Shown here: in pieces, positions 1-5,777 of the stretch
Numbering within the stretch: the first letter of the stretch is position 1
How the letters are laid out: every line of letters begins with the position of its first letter
From: Pseudomonadota bacterium
GTDB lineage: Bacteria; Pseudomonadota; Alphaproteobacteria; Rhizobiales; Hyphomicrobiaceae
Assembly: GCA_023392135.1 (NCBI GenBank)
Contig: JAEVZQ010000168.1
Location: 1 to 6,228 of the forward strand
Direction: 5' to 3'
Length of the DNA stretch: 6,228 nucleotides
The notes under the pieces: model-generated
The model's input: only the letters and a program-made list of their open reading frames with translations
Databases searched by the model: none
What the model was told of the DNA's origin: nothing
Translations under genes and position numbers: made by a program

Positions 1-92
1 GCGTGATCGGCGTCGTGCTCGCCGTACCGGTCGCAGTTACGATAAAGATCACTCTGGCGAGTCTCTACGAGCCGGATGAACCCGCCAGTTAG
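1..92 (+). CDS. C-terminal end of a probable AI-2E-family permease (partial)
   Basis: The window opens inside a gene read in the frame of position 3, which stops with TAG at 90-92. The visible tail is 29 residues: a hydrophobic stretch beginning VIGVVLAVPVAVTIKITLAS, then LYEPDEPAS. The G-x-x-G-x-x-LAVP-x-A pattern followed by a short polar tail is typical of the last membrane segment of AI-2E family (UPF0118) transporters, which are multi-pass inner-membrane proteins, some of which export small molecules. The start and most of the protein lie outside the window, so the family call rests on this short stretch, and another polytopic membrane protein is possible. About 180 bases separate it from cfa, so shared transcription is uncertain. 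Confidence 0.55.
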   Translation, partial: VIGVVLAVPVAVTIKITLASLYEPDEPAS

Positions 93-125
93 CGGGTAAG
101 CCGACTGCAGGCGCAGAACCTTTTT
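81..125 (+). terminator. Weak hairpin pair with T run after the permease gene
   Basis: CCCGC (81-85) pairs with GCGGG (92-96) around a 6-base loop that includes the start of the stop codon. A second short stem, CTGC (105-108) with GCAG (113-116), lies 5 bases before a run of five T at 121-125. Together they could be a weak intrinsic terminator for the upstream gene. The stems are short and the T run is not directly attached to the stronger one, so this is only a candidate. Confidence 0.2.
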
Positions 126-139
126 CCCCCTTCATTGTT
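115..139 (+). promoter_or_regulatory. Weak EcfG-like promoter candidate upstream of cfa
   Basis: AGAAC (115-119), 16 bases, then TGTT (136-139). This differs at two of nine positions from the GGAAC-N16/17-CGTT consensus recognised by the alphaproteobacterial general-stress sigma factor EcfG/RpoE2. The spacing equals that of the two better matches before hpnI and ispH. It lies about 130 bases upstream of the chosen cfa start. On its own it could easily be chance. No better promoter was seen between positions 93 and 270. Confidence 0.15.
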
Positions 140-270
140 GATCGTGCAGCGAGCCACGAGCCCGCTCATAAGTTTAGCGTCATTTCATATCCGAAGTTCG
201 ATCGCAGCCGAGGCCGCGACCTCAAACGAGCTTTCAAATCGGGACGCTGGCGCCCGGATTGTTTCATCCG

Positions 271-1527
271 ATGTCCATACGCCATCGCACGTTCGACTAC
301 CTGCAGCAGCGGCTGGGCGGGGATCTGCCGTTGCGCATCGTGCTCTGGGACGGTGAGGCATTTGATTTCTCTGCGACCCCGTCTGTGACCATTACCCTCG
401 GATCGCGCCGCCTCGTTCGAGCACTGATGGCCGGTAATTTTGTCCGATTGGGGGACGCCTATGTCAGCGGGGAACTGGCCGTCGACGGCAGGGTCGACGA
501 CATCATCCGTGTCGGCATCGAGCTGTCGGAGCGCATCGGCAAGACGCCGCTCTTCAGTCGTCTGGCACGGGCGCTTGCCTACGTTCCGGGCCGCCATAGC
601 CGCCGCCGTGACGCGGCGGCAATCCGCCATCACTACGATGTGTCCAACGACTTCTACCGCCTCTGGCTGGACCGCAACCTGATCTATTCCTGCGCTTATT
701 TCAAAACGGGGTCGGAGGACCTCGATACGGCTCAGGGACAGAAGCTGGAGCATATCTGCCGCAAGCTGCTGCTCAAGCCTGGTCAGCGGCTGCTAGACAT
801 CGGTTGCGGGTGGGGAGGTCTTCTGAGCTGGGCTGCAACGCATCATGGTGTCCAAGGCCTCGGTGTCACGCTGAGCGAGCAGCAGTTCTCATTGGCCCGA
901 AAGCGCATCGCCGAGGCAGGATTGGCAAACAGCGTCGAAATACGTCTTCAGGACTATCGCGATATTCCCGGTCGCGACGCGTTCGACAAGGTGGTCTCCG
1001 TCGGAATGTACGAGCACGTAGGGCTCGTTAACCTCCCGCTCTATTTCGCTCACATCGTCCGGCTTCTGAAACCGGGGGGCGCCGTTCTTAACCATGGTAT
1101 TACGCTGGGTAGCGCGGACGGTCGCGCAAAAGGCCCACCCGGCGGTGAGTTCATCGAAAGCCATGTCTTTCCAGGAGGTGAGCTGCCGCATCTTTCTCGC
1201 GTGGTCAGAGAGGTTGCAGCGAGCGGATTGGAACTCGTCGACGCCGAGGATTTGCGTCCGCATTACGCGTTAACCTTAAAGCACTGGGTTCGGCGCCTCG
1301 AAGCGCGCGCTGCCGAGGCAACATTTGTGACGAGCCCGGAACATTACCGCATCTGGCGCATTTACATGGCTGCCATGGCTTTCGCCTTTGACCGCGGCTG
1401 GCTGTCGATTGCACAGGTCGTCGCCCTGAAACCGCAGCCAGGCGCAATGGCAAATCGGCCGTGGACCCGCGAGTACCAATATGATGGCAACTTGAATCCT
1501 CCGTCGGCTGGCAGTCTGGAGTGGTGA
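271..1527 (+). CDS. cfa: Cyclopropane-fatty-acyl-phospholipid synthase (SAM-dependent)
   Basis: Transfers a methylene group from S-adenosylmethionine to cis double bonds of phospholipid acyl chains at the inner membrane surface, giving cyclopropane fatty acids that stiffen membranes under stress. The 418-residue protein has the family hallmarks in order: an N-terminal domain, HHYDVSNDFYRLWLD near residues 120-134, YSCAYF with the active-site-type Cys141, the SAM-binding loop LLDIGCGWGG near 174-183, SVGMYEHVG with Glu248, NHGIT with His275, and RPHYALTLKHW with Tyr332. These match the bicarbonate-site residues known for E. coli Cfa (Cys139, Glu239, His266, Tyr317). It is slightly longer than the E. 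coli enzyme. The ATG at 271 was chosen; an in-frame TTG at 259 would add four residues, and neither has a clear ribosome binding site. The next gene begins 1 base after its stop, so the two are almost certainly co-transcribed. A role on another unsaturated lipid cannot be excluded. Confidence 0.92.
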   Translation: MSIRHRTFDYLQQRLGGDLPLRIVLWDGEAFDFSATPSVTITLGSRRLVRALMAGNFVRLGDAYVSGELAVDGRVDDIIRVGIELSERIGKTPLFSRLARALAYVPGRHSRRRDAAAIRHHYDVSNDFYRLWLDRNLIYSCAYFKTGSEDLDTAQGQKLEHICRKLLLKPGQRLLDIGCGWGGLLSWAATHHGVQGLGVTLSEQQFSLARKRIAEAGLANSVEIRLQDYRDIPGRDAFDKVVSVGMYEHVGLVNLPLYFAHIVRLLKPGGAVLNHGITLGSADGRAKGPPGGEFIESHVFPGGELPHLSRVVREVAASGLELVDAEDLRPHYALTLKHWVRRLEARAAEATFVTSPEHYRIWRIYMAAMAFAFDRGWLSIAQVVALKPQPGAMANRPWTREYQYDGNLNPPSAGSLEW

Positions 1528-1528
1528 G

Positions 1529-2203
1529 ATGAGGCAGACAGGGACGGTTGGGCAGCCGCTGACGCACGCATCCGTGATGCAAAGGCCGGTCACGGCAGAA
1601 GCGGCGAACCCCAATCTGTTCACCAGGGCCGTTTACCGGCTGGACGCGTTGATCCGTAACCGACATGGCGTATTCGAGTATTCCAGCCATCCCGATTGCA
1701 TATTCCGAATGCATATCGAGAAACTGGACAGGAGCATCAGGCTGCTGGATGGAACCTGCCTTGCAGCAGGTAACCGGATTGCCACCCTCCATGTCTGGAA
1801 TGAGCAGATCCCGCCGTTTCCAAAGACAGGCCCAGATATGAAATGGGCGCGCTCGCTAGCCCGGAAGCTCGGTTTCTCCATGCGCGAGCTGGCCCGCTAT
1901 CTGGAAAGCCGGCCGGATTTGACTGATATCGAAGCCGTTTGGGCTGAAATGGCTCTCGGCCCGCCGGAGCAGACGCCCACTATCATCCAGCTTTCTGGCC
2001 GGTACGGCTTCGAGCCCGTGGTGCGCGAGCCGGTCGGGCGGCCTGCCGGAGCCCTGCACAGAATGGGAGAGAACGTTCTGATCACCATGCTTGTACTTGC
2101 CAGAAACCCGGCTGCCTGGGGCTGGGACGATCTCGCCAGGGACAGAGCCGAGGTGGTCATCTCCCGGTCGAAGTTGAGAAGGTTGCACGGGGCGTGCGAC
2201 TGA
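1529..2203 (+). CDS. Uncharacterised protein with probable YkoP-like domain
   Basis: A 224-residue protein of unknown function. GGAG at 1518-1521 sits 7 bases before the ATG, a good ribosome binding site, and only 1 base separates it from the cfa stop, so it is probably translationally coupled to cfa. After about 30 variable residues comes AVYRLDALIRNRHGVFEY (34-51), then a segment with HPDCIFRMHI (54-63), LLDGTCLAAGNRIATLHVWN (72-91) and QIPPFP (93-98). The 'DGT-x5-GN/D-x-I-x-x-LHVWNE-x-x-PP' pattern resembles the YkoP-like domain, and this type of protein occurs in several Alphaproteobacteria. A helical middle part (104-145) and a C-terminal basic region (RSKLRRLHGACD) follow. There is no signal peptide and no obvious enzyme motif; residues 183-192 are hydrophobic but too short for a firm membrane span. 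The context suggests a role in membrane-lipid modification. The domain name is recalled from pattern, not searched. Confidence 0.8.
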   Translation: MRQTGTVGQPLTHASVMQRPVTAEAANPNLFTRAVYRLDALIRNRHGVFEYSSHPDCIFRMHIEKLDRSIRLLDGTCLAAGNRIATLHVWNEQIPPFPKTGPDMKWARSLARKLGFSMRELARYLESRPDLTDIEAVWAEMALGPPEQTPTIIQLSGRYGFEPVVREPVGRPAGALHRMGENVLITMLVLARNPAAWGWDDLARDRAEVVISRSKLRRLHGACD

Positions 2204-2236
2204 CTGACCAGCTTGAACCGGAGGAAGCCGATCGTC

Positions 2237-2261
2237 GAAACTATTCGGCCGGGCCGACGTT
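2237..2261 (+). promoter_or_regulatory. EcfG/RpoE2-like promoter candidate upstream of hpnI
   Basis: GAAAC (2237-2241), 16 bases, then CGTT (2258-2261). This is one mismatch from GGAAC-N16/17-CGTT, the general-stress sigma-factor consensus of Alphaproteobacteria, and it keeps the AAC core typical of ECF -35 elements. CGTT ends 63 bases before the hpnI ATG. The spacer contains a 13-base inverted repeat, TCGGCCGGGCCGA (2245-2257). The same pentamer, spacing and tetramer recur upstream of ispH. No further gene is supported in the gap 2204-2324. Confidence 0.35.
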
Positions 2262-2324
2262 CTCAGTCGTCAGTCTCGATAAAGCGAAGGCCGGCGGTCC
2301 GGTCCACAGCAAGCGGGCCGGCAC

Positions 2325-3473
2325 ATGCTCCATCTGGTCCTGTCAAATGCCTGCCTCGCTGCAGCTATCCTCGGTTGCGTCTACTTGGTGATGTCGGCGA
2401 TGCTTGTGCGCCGGTTCGCAGCCCAAGGGAAGAAATCGGTAGCTCGTCCGGTTCCGGTTTCAATTTTGAAACCGTTGCACGGGGTTCAGCCGCGGCTTTT
2501 CGAGCTGTTATCTTCCTTCTGCCGCCAAGCGTACCCGGCGCCCGTCGAGATCGTCTGCGGCGCAGCCAGCAGCAACGATCCGGCGGCCACCGTTACCAAG
2601 CGTATCGGAGAAGCCTACCCGGCGTGTAAAGTCCGGTTTTTAGTCTCTGCAAGGAGCTACGGGAGCAACGGAAAGGTTTCGAACCTCATCGCCCTGTCCA
2701 AGCAGGCGAGACACGACGTGCTGGTCATCTCCGATTGCGACATGGAGGTCGGGCCGGACTATCTGTCGCGCATTGTCGGTGAGCTGGAGCGCCCACGGGT
2801 CGGCGCCGTCTCCTGTCTTTATCACGGCATTGCAGGACCACAACTCTGGTCCCAGCTTTCGGCCCTGGCCATCAATATGCATTTCCTGCCGAATGTTGTG
2901 GTCGCCCTTACCTACGGGCTGGCTGAGCCCTGCTTCGGTTCGACAATCGCCTTGAAGCGTAGAACACTCGACGAAATTGGAGGCTTTGAGAGTTTCGCTG
3001 ATTTTCTGGCTGACGATTACGCTATCGGGTCTGCGGTGCGCGAGCGAGGCCTCAAGGTGGCAATCCCTCCCTTGACAATTGGCCATCACTGCAATGAGCG
3101 AAGCCTGCGTGACTTGTTTTTTCACGAGGTCCGCTGGGCCCGCACGGTTCGGATCATAGATCCGGTCGGATACGCCGGAGCCTTCGTCGCCCATCCGCTT
3201 CCGCTGGCGATGCTCGGCATCTTCTCCGATGCGAGTGCTGCTTCGATGTTGATCGTTGCCGCGATCATCTGCCGGCTATTCCTCTGCTTCAGCGTCGAGC
3301 AGGCTTTCGGATTGCCGCGCCAGCGCTACTGGCTGCTTCCGGTGCGTGATCTGCTATCGTTCGCGGTATTCGTTTGGGGCTGCTTTGGCGCAACGGTGCG
3401 CTGGAAGGGCGCCGAGTACCAGGTGCGTTCCGATGGCACGCTGGTCCCGAACAGGAGCGGATCAGAACCTTGA
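2325..3473 (+). CDS. hpnI: Hopanoid glycosyltransferase HpnI (bacteriohopanetetrol GlcNAc transferase)
   Basis: Family GT2 glycosyltransferase of the ceramide-glucosyltransferase-like type. HpnI is known to transfer N-acetylglucosamine from UDP-GlcNAc to bacteriohopanetetrol at the inner membrane; HpnK then deacetylates it and HpnJ forms the cyclitol ether. The 382-residue protein has an N-terminal membrane anchor (about 5-27), the opening strand VSILKPLHG (45-53), the metal and nucleotide-sugar motif SDCDM with Asp137 and Asp139, PCFGSTIALKR (202-212), the acceptor-base region FLADDYAIG (Asp230-Asp231), and HEVRWARTVR (267-276), equivalent to the (Q/R)xxRW motif. Two or more hydrophobic segments follow (about 285-323 and 336-356). 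All key residues seem intact. The ATG at 2325 is the first start after the in-frame TAA at 2280; its ribosome binding site is weak. It is set apart from the upstream pair by 121 bases and may have its own promoter. A closely related ceramide-type transferase with another lipid acceptor is the main alternative. Confidence 0.88.
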   Translation: MLHLVLSNACLAAAILGCVYLVMSAMLVRRFAAQGKKSVARPVPVSILKPLHGVQPRLFELLSSFCRQAYPAPVEIVCGAASSNDPAATVTKRIGEAYPACKVRFLVSARSYGSNGKVSNLIALSKQARHDVLVISDCDMEVGPDYLSRIVGELERPRVGAVSCLYHGIAGPQLWSQLSALAINMHFLPNVVVALTYGLAEPCFGSTIALKRRTLDEIGGFESFADFLADDYAIGSAVRERGLKVAIPPLTIGHHCNERSLRDLFFHEVRWARTVRIIDPVGYAGAFVAHPLPLAMLGIFSDASAASMLIVAAIICRLFLCFSVEQAFGLPRQRYWLLPVRDLLSFAVFVWGCFGATVRWKGAEYQVRSDGTLVPNRSGSEP

Positions 3474-3516
3474 TCGGCGCTTTCGGCTCGATTAACGCGA
3501 TTGAAACATTTACCTC

Positions 3517-3541
3517 GAGCACAGCCGAAGGCTCGGTGCTC
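3517..3541 (+). terminator. Stem-loop between hpnI and ispH, possible terminator
   Basis: GAGCAC (3517-3522) pairs with GTGCTC (3536-3541), and inside it AGCC (3523-3526) pairs with GGCT (3530-3533) around a GAA loop, leaving a 2-base bulge. This 10-bp hairpin starts 43 bases after the hpnI stop. The bases after it (CGTCCTCCTT) are pyrimidine-rich but not a true T run, so it may be a weak terminator, a 3' mRNA stabiliser or an attenuator. The promoter-like GAAAC begins 10 bases downstream, which fits a boundary between transcription units. Confidence 0.3.
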
Positions 3542-3551
3542 CGTCCTCCTT

Positions 3552-3576
3552 GAAACGAATGCTGGGCCGGCACGTT
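3552..3576 (+). promoter_or_regulatory. EcfG/RpoE2-like promoter candidate upstream of ispH
   Basis: GAAAC (3552-3556), 16 bases, then CGTT (3573-3576): one mismatch from GGAAC-N16/17-CGTT, and the same variant as the site before hpnI. CGTT ends 83 bases before the ispH ATG. The two sites also share GGGCCG within the spacer and CAGT just after CGTT, although offset by two bases. This would drive the ispH-hpnH pair independently of hpnI. Confidence 0.38.
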
Positions 3577-3659
3577 CAGTGCTAGCGGGATGCAGTGGCA
3601 TTCCGCTGGTCGAGACTGGCAGATCGCACGTCCTGCGAATCCACCGGACTGGAAATGGC

Positions 3660-4610
3660 ATGAGACTTGTGCTTGCTCAGCCCCGCGGCTTTTGCGCGGG
3701 GGTCATACGTGCTATCGAGATCGTCAACAAAGCGCTCGAGAAATACGGCCCTCCCGTCTACGTCCGTCACGAGATCGTACATAACCGGCATGTCGTCGAG
3801 AGCCTGCAGGCAAAGGGCGTCTGCTTCGTCGAGGAATTGAGCGAGATTCCTGACGGAGCCGTTACAATTTTTAGCGCGCATGGAATTTCACGTGACGTCG
3901 AGGAAGAGGCGCGGGCGCGTGGACTGCCGACAATCGATGCCGTTTGCCCTCTCGTCAAGAAGGTGCACAACCAGGGCCGACATTACGTTGCTAACGGCCG
4001 CACCCTGATCCTTATCGGGCATGCTGGTCATCCCGAGGTAATCGGAACGCTTGGTCAGATCGACGGTCCACGGTATCTCGTGCAAACGGAAGCCGACGTC
4101 GGGGCGCTGCCCATATCGCCGGAGGCGCCGGTCGCCTATGTGACGCAAACGACGCTCAGCGTCGACGATACCAGCAATATCATCGCGGCGCTGAAATGCC
4201 GGTTCTACGACATCGTCGGGCCCGAGACCCGCGACATATGTTACGCAACGCAGAACCGACAGACCGCTGTGCGGGAGCTCGCTCAAATTGCTGATGTCAT
4301 TCTGGTGGTGGGCGCGCGTAACAGCTCCAATTCCAATCGCCTCCGCGAAATCGGCGAGGAATGCGGCGTGCGGAGCTACCTTATAGCCGACGGTGCCGAG
4401 CTCAGGCCGGAGTGGCTCGAAGGCGCCGAGGTGGTCGGATTGACAGCAGGCGCGTCAGCGCCCGAAGTGCTGGTCGATAGTGTGATCGACAGGTTGAGGA
4501 CGATCGCTTCCCTCGATGTGTCCACTTTGCCGGGCGTGGAGGAGAACATCACCTTTCGCCTTCCCGTTCAGCTTGCGCGCGACGTCGCCCGCAGCACCGC
4601 TGGAATGTGA
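3660..4610 (+). CDS. ispH: 4-hydroxy-3-methylbut-2-enyl diphosphate reductase (IspH/LytB)
   Basis: Final enzyme of the MEP isoprenoid pathway: a cytosolic iron-sulfur enzyme that reduces HMBPP to IPP and DMAPP. The 316-residue protein is of normal length and begins with the family-typical [15 protein letters not shown]. The three cluster cysteines are Cys12, Cys96 ([11 protein letters not shown]) and Cys194 ([10 protein letters not shown]). Substrate-site residues are also present: His41 (HEIVHNRHV), His74 (FSAHGIS), His124 and Glu126 (GHAGHPEV), Thr164-Thr165 (VTQTTLS), the NSSNSNRL loop (221-228) and Ser266 (AGASAP). The ATG at 3660 was chosen, with GGA at 3651-3653 in front; an in-frame TTG at 3501 would add 53 residues with no family resemblance. 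It is 9 bases upstream of hpnH, so it probably supplies C5 units for hopanoids. Such cluster-linked copies are often second copies beside a housekeeping ispH elsewhere, which cannot be checked here. Confidence 0.96.
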   Translation: MRLVLAQPRGFCAGVIRAIEIVNKALEKYGPPVYVRHEIVHNRHVVESLQAKGVCFVEELSEIPDGAVTIFSAHGISRDVEEEARARGLPTIDAVCPLVKKVHNQGRHYVANGRTLILIGHAGHPEVIGTLGQIDGPRYLVQTEADVGALPISPEAPVAYVTQTTLSVDDTSNIIAALKCRFYDIVGPETRDICYATQNRQTAVRELAQIADVILVVGARNSSNSNRLREIGEECGVRSYLIADGAELRPEWLEGAEVVGLTAGASAPEVLVDSVIDRLRTIASLDVSTLPGVEENITFRLPVQLARDVARSTAGM

Positions 4611-4619
4611 GACTCCGCT

Positions 4620-5777
4620 ATGGGCATCCCCGCGCGACAACTGATAAAGGTCGGCAGCTATATCGCGCGACAGCATCTGGCCGGACGCAAGCGCTATCCG
4701 TTGGTGCTCATGCTCGAGCCGCTCTACCGGTGCAATCTCGCCTGCGCAGGATGCGGAAAAATCGATTATCCCGAGCCCATACTGAATCAGCGTCTATCCG
4801 TGGAGGATTGCCTTGGTGCAGCCGATGAATGCGGTGCTCCCGTCGCCGTAATCGCAGGTGGCGAGCCCTTGCTGCACAAGGAGCTGCCGCAGGTCGTCGA
4901 CGGCATTCTGAACAAGGGCAAGATCGTCATCGTTTGCACGAACGGGTTGCTGCTCGAAAAGCAACTCGCCAGATTCACCCCCGACCCCTGCTTCACCTGG
5001 TCCGTGCACCTCGACGGGGATGAGGAAATGCACGATCGATCGGTGTGCCAGAAGGGCGTTTACGCCCGCGCCGTTGCGGCGATCAGAGCCGCCAAGGCGA
5101 AGGGCTTCCGGGTGACGATCAACGCGACCTTTTTCAAGGGGACCGATCCCGCGCGTGTCGCGAGGTTCTTCGACGATGTGACGGCGCTCGGCATCGATGG
5201 CATCACTATGTCGCCGGGCTATGCTTATGAGCGCGCGCCCGACCAGCAGCATTTTTTGACCCGAACCGCCACGAAGGAGCTGTTCCGCTCGATCTTCAGG
5301 CATGGTGAAGGTGGCCGCCGCTGGAGTTTCAATCAGTCGAGCCTCTTTCTCGATTTCCTCGCCGGCAACCAGGAATACCGGTGCACGCCCTGGGGTAATC
5401 CAACCCGCACCGTTTTTGGCTGGCAGCGCCCCTGTTACCTTCTCGGCGAGGGGTATGCGAAGACCTTCAAGGAGCTGATGGAAAATACGAATTGGGATGA
5501 CTACGGCACCGGCAATTACGAAAAATGCGCTGATTGCATGGTACACAGCGGATACGAGGCCAGCGCCGTAGCCGATGCCGTCCGCCATCCGCTCAAGGCG
5601 ATGATGGTGTCGGCAGGCGGCGTGCGCACCGAGGGCCCGATGGCGCCGGAGATCAGCCTCATCGGGCAGCGGCCGGCGCGCTTCGTCTTCTCGCGCCACG
5701 TCGCGCAGAAGATGTCAGAGATTCGAGAGGCCGAAGCCCGCACCGAGCACCATTCGAGCACGGCGGAGCGCGCGTAG
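4620..5777 (+). CDS. hpnH: Hopanoid radical-SAM enzyme HpnH (adenosylhopane synthase)
   Basis: Joins a 5'-deoxyadenosyl radical from SAM to diploptene (hopene) to form adenosylhopane, the first step of hopanoid side-chain extension. The 385-residue protein has the HpnH N-terminus (VGSYIARQHL, residues 11-20), then YPLVLMLEPLYRCNLACAGC with the CxxxCxxC cluster motif Cys38, Cys42 and Cys45. AGGEP (79-83), CTNGLLLEK (106-114) and SVHLDGDEEMHDRSVC (128-143) follow. SPGYAYERAPDQQHFL (198-213) and the conserved C-terminal region (DUF3463-like) CTPWGNPTRTVFGWQRPCYL (255-274) and EKCADCMVHSGYEA (301-314) complete it. All are highly typical and appear intact. The ATG at 4620 is 9 bases after the ispH stop; its ribosome binding site is weak, suggesting coupling to ispH. 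Its last 63 bases overlap the 3' end of the convergent hpnG. Confidence 0.96.
   Translation: MGIPARQLIKVGSYIARQHLAGRKRYPLVLMLEPLYRCNLACAGCGKIDYPEPILNQRLSVEDCLGAADECGAPVAVIAGGEPLLHKELPQVVDGILNKGKIVIVCTNGLLLEKQLARFTPDPCFTWSVHLDGDEEMHDRSVCQKGVYARAVAAIRAAKAKGFRVTINATFFKGTDPARVARFFDDVTALGIDGITMSPGYAYERAPDQQHFLTRTATKELFRSIFRHGEGGRRWSFNQSSLFLDFLAGNQEYRCTPWGNPTRTVFGWQRPCYLLGEGYAKTFKELMENTNWDDYGTGNYEKCADCMVHSGYEASAVADAVRHPLKAMMVSAGGVRTEGPMAPEISLIGQRPARFVFSRHVAQKMSEIREAEARTEHHSSTAERA

Noticed and set aside
166..753. 195-residue - strand frame opposite the start of cfa
   Set aside because: No motif, and it is explained by the codon bias of cfa on the opposite strand.
2245..2257. Inverted repeat TCGGCCGGGCCGA as an operator
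   Set aside because: Only 6-bp arms in GC-rich DNA, easily chance; mentioned within the promoter candidate but not claimed as a binding site.
2194..2391. Small + strand reading frame between the YkoP-like gene and hpnI (65 residues)
   Set aside because: No recognisable motif; it starts inside one gene and runs into hpnI in another frame, as expected by chance in GC-rich DNA.
2213..2629. 138-residue + strand frame overlapping hpnI
   Set aside because: Arg/Ser/Pro-rich composition typical of an out-of-frame translation, and it overlaps the well-supported hpnI for most of its length.
3501..3659. N-terminal extension of IspH from a TTG codon
   Set aside because: The 53 added residues do not resemble IspH, the ATG at 3660 gives the conserved [15 protein letters not shown] start, and the region contains the hairpin and promoter-like site.
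4794..5699. 301-residue - strand frame opposite hpnH
   Set aside because: Lies wholly inside the highly conserved hpnH on the other strand and shows no family resemblance.
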